From the NCBI GenBank assembly GCA_035761045.1, contig DASTRU010000254.1, positions 1 to 10,622 on the forward strand: DNA of 10,622 nt, read 5' to 3'. This stretch comes from DASTRU01 sp035761045 (lineage in GTDB: Bacteria; Pseudomonadota; Gammaproteobacteria; Burkholderiales; Burkholderiaceae_E). Of the stretch, positions 5,471-10,622 are shown one piece after another. The notes beneath the pieces are model-generated. The model was not told the origin of the DNA, did not search any database, and saw nothing but the letters and a program-made list of their open reading frames with translations. Within the stretch, counting starts at the first letter, position 1. Each line of letters starts with the position of its first letter. The position numbers and the translations under genes are program-made.

Positions 5471-8407
5471 TTATTGCTGGCGTTGTCGTTTAAGTGAAGA
5501 GGTTTGCGCGTCGTCGGTTGCGGCGCGTGTGCGTGACAAAGCCGCCGCGTATGCGAGAACACGTTGTACTAAGTCGCGGTGGCCTTGCCCATACGCCGCG
5601 TTGATCACTCTATGGAACACGTCACGTGAACTAAATAAGTTGGCGCCAGCATTCAGTAATGCATCCACTACTTCGACGTGTGCCCTAAGAATGGCGATGT
5701 GTAGCGCCGTAGCTTGCTGAGCAGTGCTGGCGTCTTTGTCGACCCCCGCCTGTAAAAGCAGGTTTACAACGTTGACGTGCCCGTTTTGAGCCGCGAGGTG
5801 AAGCGCCGTGAAACCTTCGTTATTAGCCGCGTCTTTGTCGACGTTTGCCTGCAGGAGTACGTGTACGATTTCGACGTGCCCGTTCGCAGCGGCGGTGAGC
5901 AGCGCTGTAAACCTATCGGCATTCAACGCCTCTTTATTCACGCCCGCGTTTAAAAGCACACGCACGACATCGGCGTGTCCGTGGTGAGCCGCGATGTGCA
6001 ACGCTGTAACGCCCTGGGGAGTAGTAGCTGCGTCTTTGTTCACGTTCGCTTCTAAAAGCACACGTATGACTTCGACGTGCCCGTTCGCGGCGGCGTCGTG
6101 CAGCGCTGTAAACCCTTGCGCATTGAGTGCCTCCATGTTCACGCCCGCGTTTATAAGCAGGCGCGCGACATCGGCGTGTCCGTATTGAGCCGCCAGGTGA
6201 AGCGCCGTGAGGCCTCCGGCGAAGATCGTGTCTTTGTCGGCGTTGGCTTCGAGCAGCACGCGTACCACTTCGACGTGCCCGATCGCGGCGGCCATGGCCA
6301 ACGCCCTAAAACCTTGGCCATCCCGTGCCTCTTTGTCTGCTCCCGCCTGCAAAAGGGTGCGCACGACATCGGCGCGTCCGGTCATGCTTGCCAGGTGTAG
6401 AGCGGTACTGCCTTGAGCGGTACGCGCTTCTTTGTCGACGTCCATCCCCAAGAGCAGGCGCACGACGTTGATTTGCTCGTTGTTAGCCGCGACATGCAGT
6501 GCCGTGGAGCCTATAGCGTTGGATGCCTCTTTATTAAGGCCCGCCTCGATGAGCAGGCGCACGACATTCGCGTGTCCGCTAGCCGCCGCGGTGTGTAAAA
6601 GCGTTTGGCCATCGGTAGTGACGACATCTTTATTGGCGCCGGCATTTAAAAGTAAACGTACGGCATGAATGTCGCCGCGTAGAGCCGCGATTTGCAGCGG
6701 GGTATTGCCGAGGTCATTGGGTACGTCCTTATTGACGTTAGCGTCGAGGAGTAGACGTACGACGTCGGTCTTCCCCCGTGCAATCGCAAGATGCAGTGCT
6801 GTGTCGCCCAGTCGTTGATTCGTCGGCGCGTCTTTATCGACGTTCGCATCCAAGAGCACGCGCACGACGTCGGCGTGCCCATGTTCGGCCGCGAGATGTA
6901 GCACGTTATAACCCCTTGAATTCGGCGCGTTTCTGGCAATGTTTTCATTTTTTAATAGCTCGAACACGACCGCCGCATGTCCCTTTTCCGCGGCAATATG
7001 AAGTGGCCTAGAACCAAAATAATTAACAACTTCCATATTGGCGTGAGCAGCCATGAGGAGGCGTACCACCTCGACATGGCCGTGTTCGGCGGCGTGATGT
7101 AGCGCCGTGTTCTCGGAAATTTTATCCACGTGGTCCTTATTCGCGCCCGCCTCCAATAACACCCGCACCGTACCCGCATGCCCGCCCTTGCTCGCCCTGA
7201 AAAGTGGAGTGTCGGTTGCGCGGGGATCGTTAGCCAACGCCTGCTGACGATGCCCCGGACCGATAGCATCGAGAAAAAACCGTAAGGCATTGGTACTTCC
7301 GTGTTTTGCCGCTTCTAAAACTGTGTCGCCTATGCTCCCCCACGCTAATCGATTCTTTACGATCGATACTTCCTTGTAATGCGCCTGCCACAGGTACGCG
7401 ACCGCTTCGGTTTGGTCGTGACATAAAGCGCAATTCAAAGCGGTATGACCGTGTTGATTGCGGAGGTCTATCGCGTCGACAAAAAACGGTTTGTTCTCGG
7501 CACGCGGTATTAAGTACTTCAGCATCTCCACCTGCCCGTGTTGGGCTGCGATATGCCATGCGGTATCACCCGCGTTCGTCGTTGCATCAATCGTCGCACC
7601 GGCGGCCAGCAGCGGCTCGACCATGGCGAGTTGCCCAAACTGAGCGGCGCAATGCAGGGCGGTATGCCCATTGATGTCGGTGCCATTTATTTGCGCACCC
7701 GCCTCCAGCAGTGCATCGACCGATTCCACATGCGCGTATCGCACGGCCATGCCTAATGCCGTGGTGGCGCCACGCGCGTTGATATCAGCACCGCTATCGA
7801 TCAATGCTTTTTGCATGGCCAGGTTGTTCGCTTGCACGGCTAGCATGAGCGGTGTGTGACCGTTGGCATTGAGTTCATTGAGCGTGAAGCCCGCGTCGCG
7901 CAAGGCTTCGAAGCGCTCTTGCAAACTAATGGCTGCCGAATAGCGTGCTTCATCGGCGAACCCATGCGCTTCATACTCGCGTCCCACTCGTGCCAGTACG
8001 TGCGCCGGTGTGTCGTTGGGCGCCGTCTCGTCGGTCTTCGAGTCGTCTTTTTCCGGGCTTGGCAAATACTGCGCGAAGGGCAGCACGCCCGCGCCGCAGA
8101 GCGTGGCAAAGCCTAAAAACGCCTCGCGCTCGCGACCAAACGTCATCAAGCGGTCAATCGCGTCGTAAAAACCACCTTGACGCCGTTGCGCGGCCATGAA
8201 GTCGATATACGCCAGCACATGGCGCTCGGTTGCGGAGTCCGGCTCGATATTCAGCGGCTCGGTAAGTGGCAGGCCTAGCTGGCGTAATTCGTAAATGATG
8301 TCGCGAAACTCGGTTTGCGTACCTTGGGTAACGGTGGCGGCGGCGTGAGCGGCATAGGTCGAGGCAATGCCGGAGTCGCCATAAAGGCGATGAGGGGAGA
8401 AAGTCAT
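5471..8407 (-). CDS. Long ankyrin-repeat protein with an unrecognised N-terminal domain (first gene of ankyrin operon)
   Basis: From ATG 8407 this protein has 978 residues. A TTG at 8434 would add nine residues, but the paralogue's start (MTYS against MTFS) and the ATG favour 8407; neither start has a clear ribosome site. Residues about 31-175 are the domain shared with the downstream gene: ERHVLAYIDF at 61-70, GGFYDAIDRLMTFG at 78-91, AFLGFATLCGAGVLP at 96-110 and LQERFEALRDAG at 162-173. About 22 ankyrin repeats run from 182 to 930. Repeats 1-3 are standard; repeats 4-6 (about 280-397) are irregular, with 38-40 residue spacing; the remainder are regular 33-34 residue units of the form GxTALHLAAxxGHADVVRVLLxAxVxKDA. 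A divergent cap (931-960) and a basic tail SLKRQRQQ follow. No signal peptide, helix or enzymatic domain is seen. The role is unknown; protein binding is expected, and a host-interaction role is inference. Confidence 0.92.
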   Translation of the reverse strand: MTFSPHRLYGDSGIASTYAAHAAATVTQGTQTEFRDIIYELRQLGLPLTEPLNIEPDSATERHVLAYIDFMAAQRRQGGFYDAIDRLMTFGREREAFLGFATLCGAGVLPFAQYLPSPEKDDSKTDETAPNDTPAHVLARVGREYEAHGFADEARYSAAISLQERFEALRDAGFTLNELNANGHTPLMLAVQANNLAMQKALIDSGADINARGATTALGMAVRYAHVESVDALLEAGAQINGTDINGHTALHCAAQFGQLAMVEPLLAAGATIDATTNAGDTAWHIAAQHGQVEMLKYLIPRAENKPFFVDAIDLRNQHGHTALNCALCHDQTEAVAYLWQAHYKEVSIVKNRLAWGSIGDTVLEAAKHGSTNALRFFLDAIGPGHRQQALANDPRATDTPLFRASKGGHAGTVRVLLEAGANKDHVDKISENTALHHAAEHGHVEVVRLLMAAHANMEVVNYFGSRPLHIAAEKGHAAVVFELLKNENIARNAPNSRGYNVLHLAAEHGHADVVRVLLDANVDKDAPTNQRLGDTALHLAIARGKTDVVRLLLDANVNKDVPNDLGNTPLQIAALRGDIHAVRLLLNAGANKDVVTTDGQTLLHTAAASGHANVVRLLIEAGLNKEASNAIGSTALHVAANNEQINVVRLLLGMDVDKEARTAQGSTALHLASMTGRADVVRTLLQAGADKEARDGQGFRALAMAAAIGHVEVVRVLLEANADKDTIFAGGLTALHLAAQYGHADVARLLINAGVNMEALNAQGFTALHDAAANGHVEVIRVLLEANVNKDAATTPQGVTALHIAAHHGHADVVRVLLNAGVNKEALNADRFTALLTAAANGHVEIVHVLLQANVDKDAANNEGFTALHLAAQNGHVNVVNLLLQAGVDKDASTAQQATALHIAILRAHVEVVDALLNAGANLFSSRDVFHRVINAAYGQGHRDLVQRVLAYAAALSRTRAATDDAQTSSLKRQRQQ
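5618..6412 (-). repeat. Two-ankyrin supra-repeat, four tandem units of 66-67 codons
   Basis: Residues 666-930 of the long ankyrin protein alternate two repeat types. Type A carries GHADVxRxLLxAGVxKEALNA, type B carries GHVEVxRVLLEANVxKDA. The order is A-B four times: 666/699, 732/765, 799/832 and 865/898, the last pair being the most divergent. At DNA level the block around 5881-5975 closely resembles that around 6082-6176, an offset of 201 bases (67 codons, because one repeat holds an extra residue). This points to duplication of a two-repeat unit. Confidence 0.8.
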
Positions 8408-8566
8408 GACGATTGAGAAAGAAAAAATAGACAAACAACGTCCACGCGCCGCTTCAATGGGGTTGAAAAGCGGGCGCTAACAACGCGGGGGAAGTGTGGC
8501 TAATGAGTGGCGAAGCCGCTTTAAACGGTTCGCACTCGGTTTGCTAAAAGAAGAATGTCCTCATGC

Positions 8567-8583
8567 GCAAACGATGTGTTTGC
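8567..8583 (-). terminator. Hairpin just after the ndh stop codon, possible weak terminator
   Basis: GCAAAC and GTTTGC are perfectly inverted around a 5-base loop and begin immediately after the TAA of the oxidoreductase gene. No T-run follows in the direction of transcription, so a rho-independent terminator is doubtful; it may act as an mRNA 3' stabiliser or be chance. The rest of the gap to the ankyrin start (8408-8566) shows no promoter I would defend, so read-through from ndh into the ankyrin genes is possible. Confidence 0.3.
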
Positions 8584-9882
8584 TTATGACGAAGGCGGTG
8601 CTTCTTGCATGCGCGCTTCACGTTTATCGTCGGCGCTAATGATTCGCGCATACCGCTCGAACGAGAAATAACTAAACGCCCAGTCAAGCAAGGTGACTAG
8701 GCGATTGCGAAAGCCAATCAAGAAGTACACATGCGCGAACAGCCAAAACGCCCATCCGGGCCAACCCCATAACCGCAAGCGGCCAATCTCCACCACGCCT
8801 TGGTTGCGACCAATCGTCGCGAGCGATCCGTAATCGCGATAACGAAACGGCGTGGTCGCGGCTCCCTTGAGTCGCGCGACTACGTTACGCGCCGCGTGCT
8901 TGCCCATTTGCTTGGCCGCGGGCGCGACGCCCGGCACCGCTTTGCCTTCGATGGTGAGCGATGCTAAATCGCCCACGACGAACACCTCCGGATGATTCGC
9001 AAGCGATAAGTCGGCTTGCACCGGCACGCGTCCACCACGATCAAGCGTTAGGCCCAAGGTGGTGGCGATGGGTGTGCCTTGCACGCCCGCGCCCCACAGC
9101 ACCGTGCGCGAGGCGAGGCGTTGCGGGGCTTCATCGCCTACGGTGTAGGTCAGGCCGTGCGCGTCGATGTCGCGCACGCGCGCGCCCGTAAGCACTTCCA
9201 CGCCAAGCGTGATGAGCGCGCGTCGCGCGCGTTCCGAGCTGCGTTCGCTAAAGGTGGGCAAGACGCGCGGCCCGCCTTCGAGCAACACCACGCGCGCCGA
9301 GCGCGGGTCGATGCGCTTGAATTCATCGGCCAAGGTATGACGCGCGATTTCAGCGAGCGTGCCCGCGAGCTCCACGCCCGTCGGTCCACCGCCGACGATG
9401 GCGAACGTAAGGTCTGCTTGGCGCTCGGCTAAATCGTCTTGCGCCTCGGCGCGCTCGAAGGCTTCGAGCACGCGTTTACGCATGTTCAATGCATCGGCCA
9501 AGGTCTTAAGGCCAGGCGCGACGGCTTCCCATTGTGGCGACGAGAAATAACTCGTGCGCGCGCCGGTGGCGAGAATAAGGGCGTCGTAATGAATAGGCCC
9601 GATATCGGTATGCACCATGCGTTGCGCGGGATCGACGCGCTGCGCTTCGGCAAGCAACACCGTGGCGTTGGATTGCTTGCGCAATACATAGCGAATCGGC
9701 GACGCAACCGAAGGCGCTGAAAGCCCCGCCATCGCGACTTGGTAAAGCAATGGTTGGAATAAATGATGGTTGGTGCGGTCAAGCACCGTCACGCGCACGG
9801 GCGCGTCGCGCAATGCCTTGGCCGCATGCAAACCGCCAAATCCGCAACCAATGATGACTACATGCGCAAGATCCTCTTGCAT
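8584..9882 (-). CDS. ndh: Type II NADH:quinone oxidoreductase (NDH-2)
   Basis: This 432-residue flavoprotein is expected to pass electrons from NADH through FAD to quinone at the cytoplasmic membrane without pumping protons. The FAD-binding Rossmann motif is VVIIGCGFGGLHAAKAL at 8-24, followed by TNHHLFQPLLYQVAMAGLS at 37-55, typical of the family. The NADH-binding motif is AIVGGGPTGVELAG at 161-174, with an acidic residue (E202) at the end of the next strand, which favours NADH over NADPH. FVVGDLA at 301-307 contacts FAD, and VAPAAKQMGKHAARNV at 319-334 matches the quinone-site region. The C-terminal segment WPGWAFWLFAHVYFLIGFRNRL (374-395) is the amphipathic membrane anchor. The length is normal. 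A GGGAGG site (9887-9892) sits 4 bases before ATG 9882 and fixes the start. It lies 66 bases downstream of the small secreted-protein gene on the same strand, possibly in one transcript. Confidence 0.93.
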   Translation of the reverse strand: MQEDLAHVVIIGCGFGGLHAAKALRDAPVRVTVLDRTNHHLFQPLLYQVAMAGLSAPSVASPIRYVLRKQSNATVLLAEAQRVDPAQRMVHTDIGPIHYDALILATGARTSYFSSPQWEAVAPGLKTLADALNMRKRVLEAFERAEAQDDLAERQADLTFAIVGGGPTGVELAGTLAEIARHTLADEFKRIDPRSARVVLLEGGPRVLPTFSERSSERARRALITLGVEVLTGARVRDIDAHGLTYTVGDEAPQRLASRTVLWGAGVQGTPIATTLGLTLDRGGRVPVQADLSLANHPEVFVVGDLASLTIEGKAVPGVAPAAKQMGKHAARNVVARLKGAATTPFRYRDYGSLATIGRNQGVVEIGRLRLWGWPGWAFWLFAHVYFLIGFRNRLVTLLDWAFSYFSFERYARIISADDKREARMQEAPPSS

Positions 9883-9948
9883 ACCGCCTCCCGACGTACG
9901 CCCTAAGTTTTTTAGTAATGCAACCGCAGCATACGCCGGCAGGAGTCC

Positions 9949-10296
9949 TTACTTTTTCTTGCTGGCGGGCGTATCGGCCGAATGAGCCTCGGCGCTTTTT
10001 TCGTTGCCGCCTTGAGGGCGTTGCATGGGTTGCGTGGCCGCGCGGGGAATGGAGGAATCGTGCGCGCTGGCCGCGTTTGGCGTTGTCTTGCGGCCGCTTA
10101 GTTGCGCGTAGCGCCGCGCGATGTCGTCCGTCACGCGTTCGAGCGCGCGCTTTTGTTCCTCGGCCTCGCGCTGCTCGGCGGCCTTGCGCGCGGCGACGGC
10201 GGCTTGTTGCTCTTCGGTTTGCGGCGGTAGTTTCGCAACGGCGACCGATGTGGCCGTCGTGAATACCGCCATCGCGATGCAGTGGCGCAGTTTCAT
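9949..10296 (-). CDS. Small secreted, charged, coiled-coil protein of unknown function
   Basis: This protein has 115 residues from ATG 10296. A signal peptide is clear: MKLRHC, a hydrophobic stretch IAMAVFTTATSVAVA, and a likely cleavage after AVA at about residue 21, giving a mature protein that begins KLPPQT. Residues about 27-67 are rich in Ala, Glu, Gln, Lys and Arg (EEQQAAVAARKAAEQREAEEQK) and should form a helix or coiled coil ending in IARRYAQLSG. The remaining 45 residues are low complexity and end in PASKKK. It resembles short periplasmic hypothetical proteins starting KLPP that I associate with Burkholderiales, a recollection and not a test. A TTG at 10299 adds one residue, but GGAGG lies 5 bases before ATG 10296. 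Function is not assignable; the location is probably periplasmic. Confidence 0.75.
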   Translation of the reverse strand: MKLRHCIAMAVFTTATSVAVAKLPPQTEEQQAAVAARKAAEQREAEEQKRALERVTDDIARRYAQLSGRKTTPNAASAHDSSIPRAATQPMQRPQGGNEKSAEAHSADTPASKKK

Positions 10297-10301
10297 CAAA
10301 G

Positions 10302-10306
10302 CCTCC
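10302..10306 (-). promoter_or_regulatory. Ribosome-binding site deciding the start of the small secreted protein
   Basis: GGAGG on the minus strand lies 5 bases before ATG 10296, the ideal distance. This favours the ATG over the adjacent TTG at 10299. Confidence 0.65.
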
Positions 10307-10342
10307 GTTGAAAGAACACGGGTTGAATGACTAAGGACTTCT

Positions 10343-10389
10343 CGGCATACGGCATGCCGCGCCTAGTGCTCGCGCGCCACGGCATGTCG
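10343..10389. promoter_or_regulatory. CGGCAT repeats, possible operator upstream of the RES gene
   Basis: CGGCAT occurs three times, at 10343, 10350 and 10380. The second is a perfect palindrome, CGGCATGCCG (10350-10359), and the third a near copy, CGGCATGTCG (10380-10389), exactly 30 bp apart, close to three helical turns. The position between the divergent secreted-protein and RES genes suits a regulator site. No convincing -35/-10 pair was found, so this is a candidate only. Confidence 0.3.
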
Positions 10390-10425
10390 GTTGCTCACGA
10401 TGACTTCATCGAAGGCTTATTCCTT

Positions 10426-10430
10426 AGGAG
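10426..10430 (+). promoter_or_regulatory. Ribosome-binding site deciding the RES-gene start
   Basis: AGGAG (within TTAGGAG) lies 7 bases before ATG 10438. It supports this start over the in-frame ATG at 10327, which lacks a good site. Confidence 0.65.
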
Positions 10431-10437
10431 CAACACC

Positions 10438-10622
10438 ATGTTGGCTTGGCGCATTTGTGAGCGTGAATTCGCATTGGATCGATCGGGGCAAGGCGCGGCG
10501 CGCGAGGGCGGGCGATGGAACCGCGCGGGCACTCCCGCGCTATATGCCGCCTCCACGGTGGACCTCGCCAAACGCGAGGCCGCGCAATCGGGCGTGTGCG
10601 ATAGCGAGGACGCGGTGCTCGT
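10438..10622 (+). CDS. RES-domain protein (possible NAD+-phosphorylase toxin), 3' partial
   Basis: The frame is open to the right edge; 61 whole codons are visible. The protein starts MLAWRICEREFALDRSGQGA, then EGGRWNRAGTPALYAAS, then LAKREA. This is the N-terminal pattern of the RES family (WRI at the start, a GGRWN core, a LYxAxS strand, then a helix with a conserved Glu). Characterised RES toxins such as MbcT and those of Xre-RES modules destroy NAD+. R26, Y36 and E47 sit where the family's active-site Arg, Tyr and Glu are expected. The helix after LYAAS is unlike the usual LAxLExLVH, so this may be a divergent branch. Toxins of this kind normally follow an antitoxin gene on the same strand; none is visible upstream. 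The in-frame sequence back to ATG 10327 could add 37 residues, but the strong ribosome site favours 10438. Confidence 0.75.
   Translation, partial: MLAWRICEREFALDRSGQGAAREGGRWNRAGTPALYAASTVDLAKREAAQSGVCDSEDAVL

Noticed and set aside
4626..6400. Plus-strand frames opposite the ankyrin genes (for example 4626-4979 and 6077-6400)
   Set aside because: They repeat with the 99-base ankyrin period and are antisense shadows.
5618..7864. Regularly spaced direct repeats that could suggest a CRISPR or satellite array
   Set aside because: The period is 99-102 bases, variation is codon-like, and the frame encodes intact ankyrin repeats.
8408..8434. TTG start at 8434 for the long ankyrin protein
   Set aside because: The ATG at 8407 aligns with the paralogue's start; the nine extra residues have no counterpart and there is no ribosome site before the TTG.
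8507..8523. AGTGGC-gaa-GCCGCTTT as a terminator hairpin
   Set aside because: The short T-run is on the plus strand, where no gene ends; the flanking genes run on the minus strand.
8435..8583. Promoter for the ankyrin operon (TTGAAG and TATTTT elements near the start)
   Set aside because: Spacing is about 22 bases instead of 16-19 and the matches to consensus are poor.

Overview
The window is gene-dense, chromosomal-looking DNA of moderately high GC content from a proteobacterium. A betaproteobacterium of the Burkholderiales is my best guess, from the MdtD-like exporter, the DUF1857/AtaL-like protein, the two-module glycosyltransferase and the short secreted protein beginning KLPP after its signal peptide. 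This is an impression from protein style; no marker gene proves it. The two long ankyrin-repeat genes suggest a bacterium that lives with, or has recently dealt with, eukaryotic cells.

Layout, left to right. (1) 2-208, + strand: the C-terminal tail of a sensor or response-regulator protein cut by the window edge, followed after 14 bases by (2) a DHA2-type MFS exporter (223-1605, +). (3) A DUF1857/AtaL-like SRPBCC protein (1597-2076, -) whose 3' end overlaps the exporter's 3' end by 9 bases. (4) Divergent from it, a 634-residue protein joining a GT2 (GT-A fold) module to a GT4-like (GT-B) module (2177-4081, +). (5) A two-gene minus-strand ankyrin operon: a 978-residue protein (5471-8407) translated first, then a 455-residue paralogue (4101-5468) that starts 2 bases after the first one's stop codon. 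(6) Upstream on the same strand, a type II NADH:quinone oxidoreductase (8584-9882) and a small secreted lysine-rich protein (9949-10296). (7) At the right edge, divergent, the N-terminus of a RES-domain protein (10438 to the end, +), a family that includes NAD+-phosphorylase toxins.

Most genes here are ordinary and do not obviously work together. The part worth following is the ankyrin operon. Both proteins share a roughly 135-residue N-terminal domain that I do not recognise, followed by ankyrin arrays of very different length (about 9 against about 22 repeats). The distal half of the longer array is built from a two-repeat (66-67 residue) unit repeated four times. This looks like a gene duplication followed by array expansion in a host-interaction or effector-like family. 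The second point is the RES gene. No antitoxin gene is visible upstream of it, and its leader carries three CGGCAT repeats, two of them within palindrome-like CGGCATGyCG elements spaced 30 bp apart.

No stretch longer than 300 bases lacks a gene. The longest gaps are 8408-8583 and 10297-10437. I saw no RNA genes, insertion sequences, CRISPR arrays or origins.
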